Below, piece by piece: positions 27,062 through 36,274 of a DNA stretch of 64,000 nucleotides. A program made the translations under genes and the position numbers. Source of the DNA: CAWAHD01 sp963781785 (GTDB taxonomy: Bacteria > Planctomycetota > Planctomycetia > Isosphaerales > Isosphaeraceae); the NCBI GenBank assembly GCA_963781785.1, contig CAWAHD010000001.1, positions 1,798,001 to 1,862,000 of the forward strand. The letters are read 5' to 3'. A model generated the notes under the pieces. It saw only the letters and a list, made by a program, of their open reading frames with translations. It ran no database searches and had not been told where the DNA came from. Each line of letters starts with the position of its first letter. Within the stretch, counting starts at the first letter, position 1.

Positions 27062-28064
27062 TCAGGGCGCGATCAGCTTCTCGGCGATCTGCACGGCATT
27101 CGTGGCTGCGCCTTTGCGGAGGTTGTCGCTGACGCACCAGAAGAGCAAGGCATTGGGCCGGCTGAGGTCTTGACGGATTCGACCCACGAAGACGTCGTCC
27201 TTGCCGGCAGCCAGGCTGGCCAGTGGATACGTGCTCTTGAGAGGGTCGTCGACAATGGTGATGCCTGGCGCCGTCGCCCAGATTTCACGTGCCTGGCTGG
27301 GTGAGATCGGGCGTTCGGTTTCGATCAGGATGGACTCGCTGTGCGAGATGGGCACGGGAACCCGCACGCAGGTCGGGCTGACGTCGATCGATCGAATCGC
27401 CCATGATCTTCTGGGTCTCATTGACCATCTTCATCTCTTCCTTGGTGTAGCCGTTCTCAAGGAAGTCGTCGACTTGCGGAATACAGTTGCCGAAGATCGG
27501 GTGGGCAAACTTGGATGGCGCGGGCATCGGAGTCTTCTTGACCTGGGCCTCGGTCTGCGACTCGAGCTCGTAGATCCCCTTCATACCGGCGCCCGAGACC
27601 GATTGATAGGTGCTGACGACGATCCGCCTGATCCGGGCGAAGTCGTGGAGCGGCTTGAGCGCGACCACCATCTGGATCGTCGAGCAGTTGGGATTGGCGA
27701 TGATTCCTCGATGCTGGTGGATCGCGTGCGAGTTGACCTCGGGGACCACCAGTGGGACGTCAGGGTCCATCCGGAACGCGCTCGAGTTATCGACGACGAC
27801 GGCGCCTTTTTCCGCGGCGATCGGGCTCCACTCGCGCGAGACTGCACCCGGGGTGCTCGAGAGCACGATCTCGACGTTGCGGAACACCGAAGCGGAGATC
27901 GGTTCGATCGGATGGCTCTCGCCATGGAATTTGACCGATTTTCCTGCGCTTCGCGCCGAGGCCAGGAACCTGATTGTCGAGACCGGAAAACGGCGCTCTT
28001 CGAGCAGCCGGATGATCCGCTCTCCCACGGCCCCGCTGGCACCGACAACGGCAACGTGCTTCAC
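27062..28064 (-). CDS. asd: aspartate-semialdehyde dehydrogenase, frameshifted
   Basis: Starts at GTG 28064 (VKHVAVVGASGAVGERIIRL), with GGAG seven bases upstream; an ATG at 28100 is the alternative. NADP-binding GASGAVG, active-site Cys in NPNCSTIQMV, and SVSGAGMKGIYELE are all present. Then the normal sequence (SIDVSPTCVRVPVPISHSES, with the catalytic His) is in another frame to 27062. The junction is in a TCGATCGATCGA run at about 27390-27400, so a four-base repeat slip or an equivalent +1 error explains it. Reaction: L-aspartyl phosphate plus NADPH to L-aspartate semialdehyde, feeding lysine, threonine and methionine. Divergent from purD. Confidence 0.85.
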
Positions 28065-28366
28065 AGCCAGGCTCCGAGTTCCGCCGAAGGATCGCCCCAT
28101 TGAATCTTGGATCAAGATCGCGTGCCCACATTAGACAGCGACGCGGCCATGGAGGTTCGTACCTTGGGCGCAGGTCAGCGTCCGCGCCCTTGCGCCGCCG
28201 GAGGTTTTCGCCGCGGCCAGTCCACGGTGTACGCTCCACTTTGCACCCTCCACCTTTACGATGCCGCCGGTTCGAAGAAATAGTCAACTGTGCGGGCGGT
28301 GCCGTCGTCTATAGAATAGGGGCCAGCCACGGATGTGGATCATCTTCGAAGAAGAGGGCCTGTGTG

Positions 28367-29875
28367 GTGAAAGTCCTCGTGATCGGCAAAGGAGGGCGTG
28401 AGCACGCCCTTTGCTGGAAATTGAAGCAGTCACGGCGGGTGACCGCTGTCTTCTGCGCACCGGGCAACGCCGGTACGGCGCTCGACGTGCAGAACGTCTC
28501 GATCGAGCCCGGTGATTTTCGCGGCTTGACCCAATTTGCCAAGCGGGAGGGGATTGGCCTGACCGTGGTCGGTCCGGAAGAGCCGCTGGTCAAAGGAATC
28601 GTCGACGTCTTTCAGCGTGAGGGACTGCGGATCTTCGGCCCGCGCAAGGAGGCCGCCGAGCTCGAGGGAAGCAAGGTCTTCGCCAAGGAATTGATGCGGC
28701 AGGCGGGGATACCGACGGCCGATTATCGGGTCTTCCGGTCCGCGCCGGATGCCGAGCTCTACGTCCGCTCGCGCGAGGTCGCCTTGATCGTTCGCTCACG
28801 GGGCCGCTCGACGATCCGCCACACGCTCCATTGCCGGACGGCCGGCGAGACCCTCGAAGCCATTGACCGCATCATGGACCCGCGCGAGATGCTCAGCCCC
28901 GGGGTGCAGGTCGAGATCGAGGAGCGGGGCGACAAGCGAGTCTTCTCCACCGCAGCCGAGGCCCGTGACTTCGTGCTCGGGCGTCCAATGGGGCTGGTGC
29001 TCAAGGCTAACGGACTCGCTGGAGGCAAGGGGGTCGCCGTTTGCGATAACCTCCGCCAGGCACTCGAAAGCATCGACCAGATCATGGTCCGGCGCATCTT
29101 TGGCCAGGCTGGAGACCACCTGATCATCGAGGAGCGGCTCGACGGTTATGAAACGAGCATTTTGGCTCTCACCGACGGCCGGACCATCGTCCCACTGGAG
29201 CCCAGCCAGGACTACAAACGGGCATTCGACCACGACGAAGGGCCCAATACCGGCGGCATGGGGGCTTGCTCTCCGACTTCCAACATGAACCCCGAGCTGA
29301 TGGAGCAAGTCGAGCGCGAGATCCTCGTCCCCGCCATCCATGCCTTGAAGCGCGCCCGCCGCCCATTTCGCGGCGTACTCTACGCGGGCCTGATGATCAC
29401 GAACCAGGGTCCGAAGGTCCTCGAGTTCAACGTCCGATTCGGCGATCCGGAAACCCAGGTTGTCCTGTTCCGCCTCAAATCGGACCTGTTCGACATTCTC
29501 GAGGCCGCGGTCGACGACCGCCTGGGCGACGTGGTTCTCGACTGGGACCCGAGACCGGCCGTCAGCGTGGTCATGGCGTCCGAAGGGTACCCCGGCCATT
29601 ACGAGCGGGAACGGCTGATCCAGAACCTGGACGTGGTCGAGCGGATGCCTGAGGTGAAGGTCTTCCATGCCGGCACGACGCTCCGCGCCGATCCCGCTCT
29701 CGGCCGTGAAGGACGGGTGGTCAGCGACGGCGGGCGGGTTCTCAACGTGACGGCGATCGGCGCGACCCTGGCGGAAGCCCAGGCTCGCGCCTACGAAGCC
29801 GCCGCGACCATCAAGTATCCCGGCGCCTGGTATCGCCGCGACATCGGCGGCCGCGTCGTCCGCGCTGGCCGATGA
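28367..29875 (+). CDS. purD: phosphoribosylamine-glycine ligase PurD, with lineage insertion
   Basis: 502 residues from GTG 28367 (VKVLVIGKGGREHALCWKLK). The ATP-grasp core includes FGPRKEAAELEGSKVFAKEL, LVLKANGLAGGKGVAVCDNL, DYKRAFDHDEGPNTGGMGAC and LEFNVRFGDPETQVVL. PurD makes GAR from phosphoribosylamine, glycine and ATP in purine synthesis. Between ELYVRSRE and PMGLVLKANG there is an insertion of about 70 residues (VALIVRSRGRSTIRHTLHCR and following) not found in the usual 420-430 residue enzyme. The frame is intact across it, so it is a real lineage feature. Divergent from asd with 302 bases between starts. Confidence 0.9.
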   Translation: MKVLVIGKGGREHALCWKLKQSRRVTAVFCAPGNAGTALDVQNVSIEPGDFRGLTQFAKREGIGLTVVGPEEPLVKGIVDVFQREGLRIFGPRKEAAELEGSKVFAKELMRQAGIPTADYRVFRSAPDAELYVRSREVALIVRSRGRSTIRHTLHCRTAGETLEAIDRIMDPREMLSPGVQVEIEERGDKRVFSTAAEARDFVLGRPMGLVLKANGLAGGKGVAVCDNLRQALESIDQIMVRRIFGQAGDHLIIEERLDGYETSILALTDGRTIVPLEPSQDYKRAFDHDEGPNTGGMGACSPTSNMNPELMEQVEREILVPAIHALKRARRPFRGVLYAGLMITNQGPKVLEFNVRFGDPETQVVLFRLKSDLFDILEAAVDDRLGDVVLDWDPRPAVSVVMASEGYPGHYERERLIQNLDVVERMPEVKVFHAGTTLRADPALGREGRVVSDGGRVLNVTAIGATLAEAQARAYEAAATIKYPGAWYRRDIGGRVVRAGR

Positions 29876-29910
29876 GGGATCGCGATCGTCTGTCGTTTCC
29901 CGTGGTCACG

Positions 29911-31711
29911 TCACTTCTTCGCCGACTTCTTGGGCTTGAAGGTGATCGGGTGATCGACCCTGAACAGGCCCTTGAGCCCGTTCTGACCGCTGTGGTAAAC
30001 CGTTGGCACCACCGTGGGTTGATAGGGCACAGTCGGCGGAATCACCGGCCCGTGCGTGAGGTGAACGGTCTTGGCGAAGAATGCCCGGCCGGTGCTACCG
30101 CGGATCGACCAGGGTGTTACTCGAATTGTCGATATTCCCTTCGACCTTGGCGTTGATGACGCCGCGCGGCAGGATCAGGTCGGTGGCGTGCCGAACCCGT
30201 TGCCGGTCAGAATCCGGATCGGGTCGGGTCGACGGACGCCGAGAACACCGAATTGATCACGCTTCCGGCGATTCGCGCCTGCATGGTTCCGCCATTCTGA
30301 GCGAATGGCTCGGGCTGGGCGGTCAAGCTGTTGGTCTCGGGGTTGACGACCGTTGGCGGAGGCTGGCCGAAGAAGAGCACCAGTGCCTGAGGCAAACAGC
30401 GTTGTCGGCGGCAAATTGACGAACGTGAAGAGACTCTGAGCCTTCGCCCACGTTCACGTTGGTGTTCTGCGACGTCGCCGCCAATGAGCAGGTTGCCGAT
30501 CGAGCGACTGACCGTGACATTGGAGTTGAGGGCATCGCGGTTGGCCCGCAAGGACGAGATCGCCAGGCTGTTGATCGTGACGTTATCCATCCCCAGCCCG
30601 AACGAAATGTTTCGCGAACCGGACGGCGCGATCAGGAGCACGTTCTGGGTCTGGCCGCCGATGTAGTAGTTGCTGATCTTGGCGTCGAGCTGGCCCTCCG
30701 ACGCCGCCACGTTGAGCGGATCTTCGGTCACGAGCGTGGTGAAATTGGTCGCGCTGCCGCCGATCCGGACGTCACCGATTTGCCCGGTGGCGGCGCCGCC
30801 CTGCGAGACGACGTACGTACCGCCCGGCGAGCTCCCGGTGCTGGACGGCGAGTTGACGAGTTGTGTGGGTACAAGCCCGGCCGTCGTGTTTCCGTCGATC
30901 TCGTTGGCCTGGAAGAGGTTGAGCCGGCCAGTGACCAGGAACGTGGCATAATCCTGGTTGGGTGCCGAAGCCCGAGGTGGTGGCCGCTTCGGCGTCGCTG
31001 TTCACCGTGTTCACGATGATGCTGGTTCCCGACGACGACCGGCAGGCCCAGACTGATCTGGAATTCGTTGTTCTGGCCGGTTGTGTTGAGTGGAGTCCCG
31101 CCAGCGGGCGTATAGTTCACGTTCACGCCGCCGAAGCGTAGCGTGAGGACCCCCTGAGGGATATAGATCTCGCCGGCCGACATCGCCGAGGTGTGGATCT
31201 GCGAGGCAATGCTCGGTTTGGTGGTCTCGGTATGGGCCATGATAGAAATTGGGCATGTCGATGGCCAGGATGCCGTTTTGTACAGTCCGGAAATTGCTGA
31301 CCTGGCCCTGGTCGATCTTGCCCAGCTCGCCGGTCGGCGTGACGATGAGGTTCTGGAAGAAGACGCTCGCCTCTGCCCGTGGACGTGGGTTTGACCGTCC
31401 CGACCAGGCGGGTCGCGGTCGTGGTGGATCCGGCCACGGTGATGGTATTGATCGATTCCATCAGGCTCGCCGGTCGACCGCGTGAAGACGTCGCCGTTGG
31501 TGCCCACGACGTTGAGCGTGCCAGGTCCGTAAAGCCGCAGGGTCCATTGGGCACCGTCGGGGTCGGTTCCTCGCACGACGGCGGACGCTGCTTCGGTGGG
31601 CAGCCCCTTGGGAACATCTTTGGTGTTGAGCGACAACAGTTGGCGAGACTCAAGAAGTTCGGCCATCGGCCGAAGAGACCGCATCGGAGGCGCTGGCTTC
31701 CGCTTCGACAT
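29911..31711 (-). CDS. secreted planctomycete protein with LESRQLL sorting motif, multiply frameshifted
   Basis: Starts MSKRKPAPPMRSLRPMAELL followed by ESRQLLS, the LEPRxLL-like N-terminal signal of planctomycete surface proteins. A good AGGGG lies nine bases before the ATG. The body is beta-rich and Gly/Asn/Thr-rich (NISFGLGMDNVTINSLAISS). Its continuation appears in successive different frames: ETTKPSIASQIHTSAMSAGE; TTLVTEDPLNVAASEGQLDA; and, at the end, VIPPTVPYQPTVVPTVYHSG with PITFKPKKSAKK and stop at 29911. At least five breaks are needed over about 600 residues. It is exported and probably surface-associated. The density of breaks suggests local sequence error or real pseudogenisation. 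Confidence 0.6.
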
Positions 31712-32179
31712 GGATCAGATACCCCTTTCCCAGCAGACAGGGCCGGCCGCTCGCTCGTCTTCAAAGATCGATCATCAATCTGGACGAGAACTTGGGTCGA
31801 CCTCCCGTTGATCGCAAAGGAAGCACTGGCCAGAACTTTCGTGAATTGACTTGTCCGCAATCATTCGGATGTGCGACCATCCAGCAATGCGCAGCGTGGC
31901 GGCAGAGTCCGCCTGCTTGACTTACTGATCGGCGGCCCATTCGGAATTCTTGAGAGAATCGTTAGAATTATTTCAATCGCCACAACTCGAACAACCTGAA
32001 GCAGCCCTCATAATAGTCAGGGTCGGAGCTGGGCTGACCAGGACCGTGACGTCGTCCGGTCGCCTGTATCGACGGGTTTCCGTGGCTGGCACGGGTGTCG
32101 TTTGGTTCCGGAGCCACGGTGGAGGGCCAGTGGTCGCCTTCAGGCATTCCGGCGAGCGGTATCGAGGGATCGCCTCATC
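31712..32179. other. divergent spacer
   Basis: It separates the LESRQLL protein and the HTH gene, which point away from each other, so both promoters must lie here. I see no unmistakable promoter, repeat or additional gene. Confidence 0.4.
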
Positions 32180-32614
32180 ATGACCAGCCACGCGAATCCG
32201 AGGCGACGTCCCTCGGTGCACATCACATTGCAGCGGGCGGCTCGACTTCACCGCCTGGTTCGATACCTCTCCGGCGGACCGCGCGGTCGCCCGGCGATCC
32301 TGACTGAGCTGCGAATCGGACTTCGCACCTTTTACCGCGAGCTCGAGTTGCTCACCCGGTGCGGAGTCAAGGTCCGGCACAAGGCCAAGCTTTACCACCT
32401 GGTGGCGACCGCCGCCGAAGCGGAGGGCCGCTTGCCGTTTCCTGACCCCCAATTGAGCTTCGCGGAAATGGCAGAGCTCGCCGACTGCGATTGTGCTGCC
32501 GGCAGGCGGCTGGCCGAATTGCTTGCCGCCGTGATCAATCAACCCGATCCGCCCAAGAAACGCTCGGGTCGAACGACCAGGAGCGACAAAGTGCGTCGCA
32601 CGCGCAGGGGTTGA
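32180..32614 (+). CDS. small helix-turn-helix protein
   Basis: 144 residues from ATG 32180. The N-terminal part (QRAARLHRLVRYLSGGPRG, then ILTELRIGLRTFYRELELLT and GVKVRHKAKLYHLV) matches the DeoR/WYL-type HTH in which one helix is followed by RTFYREL, but the WYL effector domain is absent. The C-terminus is basic (PPKKRSGRTTRSDKVRRTRR). It probably binds DNA and acts as a regulator. Its targets are unknown; the neighbouring LESRQLL gene is divergent. A GAGGG lies about 14 bases upstream. Confidence 0.65.
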   Translation: MTSHANPRRRPSVHITLQRAARLHRLVRYLSGGPRGRPAILTELRIGLRTFYRELELLTRCGVKVRHKAKLYHLVATAAEAEGRLPFPDPQLSFAEMAELADCDCAAGRRLAELLAAVINQPDPPKKRSGRTTRSDKVRRTRRG

Positions 32615-33071
32615 GCTCTCCGGACGCCATGACCTTCATCCTTCATCCTTTCTTTCAAATCCTCCGTTGTAAAATCGGCGAAGGTGGTCACGAAATCGCG
32701 CGAAGCCTGCGGCCGCGCAGTCGATACGACACCAACGACCGGCACCAGTTCGCGGAAAACTCACCCATTTTTTGCCGGCAATCGGTTCGGCCCGCGGTTT
32801 GCTGTGCACCCTGGGGCATCGGCGGCTCCGCCGATTCTCGACCAGCGGGAGGTTCCAATCCATTGGCCTCCGCGCAAGCTGTGACCGATCGAGTCGAATT
32901 TCCTCCCTGAGTTTCACCCAGGTCCACGGACGGAGAGCGGTTGTTCTTGCTCGTTTTCGAGTGATGATCGCCGTTCGCGCCGGTACTTGACGGAGCAACG
33001 CGCGCCCTCATGGGTTGCCCGGGGTTTTCCCTCGCGACGAACGATCTCCGTCCGAAGAAAGGGGAATATCA
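32615..33071. other. spacer
   Basis: No gene, repeat or terminator can be supported. The last 20 bases hold AAAGGGG, the likely ribosome site for the CAP-domain gene. Confidence 0.4.
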
Positions 33072-33596
33072 ATGAACCACGCGAAACAACTGCTGGCAAC
33101 GGGACTGCTCTTGCTTGCCACGGCGGCCACCTTGAACGCACAGGATGAGCCCGTCAAGCAATGGGTTTGGCTCAACAGCCAGGGCGTGTGGGGGTTTGGA
33201 TATCAGATCCAGGATGGTCCCCACCGCGGGCTCTGGCGGGTTGACCCGGATTCCAAGCGGGCACCGGAAGAAATCGTGCCCGTGACGGACCCCTATGGTT
33301 TCGCCGCCATCTTGAACGGCTACCGTGCCGAGGCCGGGTTGCCTCCGGTGGCGTACGATCACGAGCTTTCTGCCTGGGCGGCCAGCAATAATCTCGAGCA
33401 GTCCAGCCGCGGGATGGGACACCACATCAGTCCCAACTGCTACCAGAACTGCGCATGGAACACGCCTGATGCCGCCAGCACGGCCGAAGCGTGGATGGAG
33501 TCGCGAGGTCACCGGGCGAACATGCTCTCTCCCAACATTAGCCGCTTCGGCATCGCCTACGGGCCGGGGCCGTACTGGACGATGAACGCGAAATGA
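33072..33596 (+). CDS. secreted CAP-domain (SCP/PR-1) protein
   Basis: 174 residues with a signal peptide (MNHAKQLLATGLLLLATAAT, cleavage after LNA near residue 23). The CAP domain spans about 78-174: AILNGYRAEAGLPPVAYDHE, ASNNLEQSSRGMGHHISPNC, STAEAWMESRGHRANMLSPN and RFGIAYGPGPYWTMNAK. The conserved HRxNML and GxA motifs are present, with His in RGMGHH and ESRGHR. Bacterial CAP proteins are extracellular; their activity is mostly unclear. Strong terminator follows, so this is a single-gene transcript. Confidence 0.85.
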   Translation: MNHAKQLLATGLLLLATAATLNAQDEPVKQWVWLNSQGVWGFGYQIQDGPHRGLWRVDPDSKRAPEEIVPVTDPYGFAAILNGYRAEAGLPPVAYDHELSAWAASNNLEQSSRGMGHHISPNCYQNCAWNTPDAASTAEAWMESRGHRANMLSPNISRFGIAYGPGPYWTMNAK

Positions 33597-33615
33597 CGCG
33601 AAACTAGCCGTAAGC

Positions 33616-33658
33616 CGGGGCGGGAATCCGGATGGGTTCTCGCCCCGCGTTTTTTTTC
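33616..33658 (+). terminator. rho-independent terminator of the CAP-protein gene
   Basis: CGGGGCGGGAA at 33616-33626 pairs with TTCTCGCCCCG at 33637-33647 (one mismatch), followed by a nine-T run at 33650-33658. It lies 20 bases after the stop. Confidence 0.8.
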
Positions 33659-33810
33659 CAATTCGCTCTTGCCGCGCACCGCTCCGCGCCATTTGACGCC
33701 TATCCACCAAGAGGACCGGGCCGGCATCGGCTGCCCGCGCCAGACCAATTCAAGCGGCGATCGGAGTCTCCTCGCTGAACACCACTGGGTCGAAGCGGAA
33801 GGGCAACACT

Positions 33811-33885
33811 AACCCGAAGCGTCAGCGAGGGACGCCGCAAGTTCCTTGCGGCGCCACGCCAGCGCCCTCGCTCACGCTTCGGGTT
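33811..33885. repeat. nested REP-type palindrome
   Basis: Outer arms of 21 bases (33811-33831, beginning AACCCGAAGCGT, and 33865-33885) pair with one mismatch. An inner 9-base stem, CGCCGCAAG at 33833-33841 with CTTGCGGCG at 33845-33853, sits inside. The arm AACCCGAAGCGT-GAGCGAGGG is, as I recall, a frequent dispersed palindrome in planctomycetes. Confidence 0.8.
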
Positions 33886-34071
33886 GGTATGTGGCACGAG
33901 TCACGCTGTGGACAGGGATCAGCGCCTGCCGAATTTCTGCGTGGTGTTCTGCGAGAAGTGTCGGCGATCGCCCCGCATTGCCGCGCCTACACGGTCAGGC
34001 TACCATCCGGAATTCACTTCGAAGACGGAACACCGAGAACAGTCAGCGCAGACATCCCGGAGGAACGACAA

Positions 34072-36235
34072 ATGCCCGAGAGCTTTCCGGCCCGGATCGA
34101 CCGATATCCCGCCCGGCAAATCAGGACCGTGCACCCCGCGTTTTCGATTTTCTCTCGCTCTTCTATTGTCGCGCTCTTCTTCCTGATTCCGATGCCGGTA
34201 AGCGCCCAGGCCTGGCCGGTTGCGTTGCCCGAAACCGCCGAGTTCGCGGCTCAAACCGATCTCCCGACGATGATCGCCGCGCTGGTCAGCCGGCCGGACG
34301 TCCTTGACCTGGAGATGGCGGTCTCGCAGGCCGAGCTGGTCCTGGCGGTGCGACTGGTCGAGGTGACCGAGACGAAAATCGTGCACGGGGGCAGAAACGT
34401 CGAGATCACCGAGCAGTACCGCTTCGAGCCCGTGCGGGTCTTGAAAGGAATCTTCGCGCGCGAGTCACTGCTTCTGACCGGTCAGGACCTGGGAATCTAT
34501 CGGTTCGCCGGGGGATCGGAGCGGCTCGCGCGCGGTCAGCTCCTGCTCGTGTTACTGGGCCGGCAAGGCGCAGAATTACTTCAATTGCAATCCGGCGGCG
34601 ACCCTTTCGCAGTCGATCCCGCGCCTTGACGGGAAGGACGACCCGCTCCTGGCGTCCGTTGATATGTTGATCGGAATGACGCGTCTGCGCGACCGGGTCG
34701 CGCGGATCGAGCTCTTGCGCGACGGCTTGAAGAAGGCATCGGGCCGCGGCGCGGCACCATTACTTCTCTCGCTCTTGCGCCGCGCCGTCCTGGGGGCAGA
34801 AGTGGCGGGAGTGACGGACGCAATTCTCCCCTACCTGAAGAGCAGCACGCCCTCCCTGCGCGAAGTCGCTGCGCGAACGATCGGCGCGATCCTGGAAGCC
34901 GGCAGGTCGGGGGACGAAGGCGCTTCTGAAGCGGCCGCCCAGGGGCTTCTGGCATCGCTTGAAGGGGCCGGCCCGAACGTCTCCGCCCGCGTCGCGGTGA
35001 TCGACGCGCTCGGCGCAGTCGGCCAGCAGAGCCGGGGCGCCGGTGCGGCCATTGCGTGGTTGAAAGCCGGGCGCCCTGCGCCGACATTGGTCGAGACGGC
35101 TGCGCGGCTGCGAGCTCTGGCAAAGCTCGGGCCAGCCGACCAGAAAGACGAAGTGATCCGTTTCTATGAAACGATGGCGCTCGATGCTCCGGCCGACCTC
35201 CAGGAAGCGGCGGGCCGAGCCCTGGCCCGGCTCGACGCCAACTCGGCCGCCCGACTTTTTTCCGTGCGGCTGGCGAGCAAACATGCTGCCGGACTGAGTG
35301 TTGAGCACGAGATCACTTTGCTCGGTCGCCTGCCGGCGCAGATTGCAACGCCGGAGCTCATGAAAGCGTGGGGCCGGCCCTTGAGCGTTCTGGAGTCGCT
35401 CGCTTTCGCCCAAGCCAGCTCGATCACCGCCGACCCGCGGCTCGTCCCCGCCGTCTCGACCTTGCTCGACCCGCGGCAATGGCAGGTACGGATGTACGCC
35501 GTGGAGGCTCTCCGGAGGATTGACTCCGATGAGTCAGCCAGTGCTCTCTGGCCGCACCTCGACGAAGAGGCCAACCTGTCAAACAAGCTTCGTCTGATCG
35601 CATTCCTGGGCCGCCACGGATATCGCGACGGCTATTCCCAGGCGATCGAGCACCTTTCCCAGGCCGCCCTCCGCGATCAGGCAGTGGAAGCCCTGGGGGC
35701 GATCGGCGATCCGCGAGCCATTCCGGAGCTCAGGCGGATCTGGCAGACCAGTAACGACCTCGCCTGGAACGCCGCGGCGATCCGGGCGCTGGCGCGGCTG
35801 GGCCAGGCCGACATCACGCCGAAGCTGCTCAAACTCGCCAAGGTTCCCGGCGAACCCCTGGCCGCTTCGGCTCTCGTCGGACTGGGCGATCTCGGATCGC
35901 CCGAAGCTTTGCCGATCCTGCTCGATGCGCTTTCGTCACGCAGCGACGAGCTCGTGATCGCCGCAACCCAGGCGGCCGCCAGGCTGCTCGCCCGCCGCGA
36001 GATCAGATCGGAGCCGATCCGCGACCGCCTCGCCGTGTTGCTGACCGATTCAGACGCGTCCCCCGCCGTTCGTCAGGCCGCCCTTGTCGCGCTCATCGCT
36101 CTGAATGACCCGAGGCTGGTTCCGTCTCTTTCCGCCGTGGCCCGCGATGCCAACATCGAGGGAACTCCGCTGCTTCTGGAGGTTGAGCACGCTCTCGCCA
36201 GGCACCGGGCAACCGCGTCGAAGAAAAAAAGCTGA
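34072..36235 (+). CDS. secreted HEAT-repeat protein, frameshifted
   Basis: About 720 residues across a break. ATG 34072 is preceded by GGAGG at eight bases. A signal or anchor segment (SSIVALFFLIPMPVSAQAWP, residues 25-45) leads to a beta domain of about 130 residues (LVLAVRLVEVTETKIVHGGR; YRFEPVRVLKGIFARESLLL). The frame ends early at 34629, but near 34565 a shift gives QNYFNCNPAATLSQSIPRLD and connects to the second part (DPLLASVDMLIGMTRLRDRV). That part is a string of HEAT repeats to 36235, ending in a Lys-rich tail. HEAT arrays bind other proteins; this one would act outside the cytoplasm. Function is unknown. Confidence 0.7.
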
Positions 36236-36274
36236 CCGGCTCCCGGCCAACCGGGGCCTTCCCAACCGGCTCTC

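Noticed and set aside
25095..27137. 680-codon fused protein
   Set aside because: It joins truA and a glycosyltransferase through a frame that matches neither; a missing base in truA explains it.
28796..29668. 290-codon minus-strand open frame
   Set aside because: Shadow of purD in a high-GC background; no protein features.
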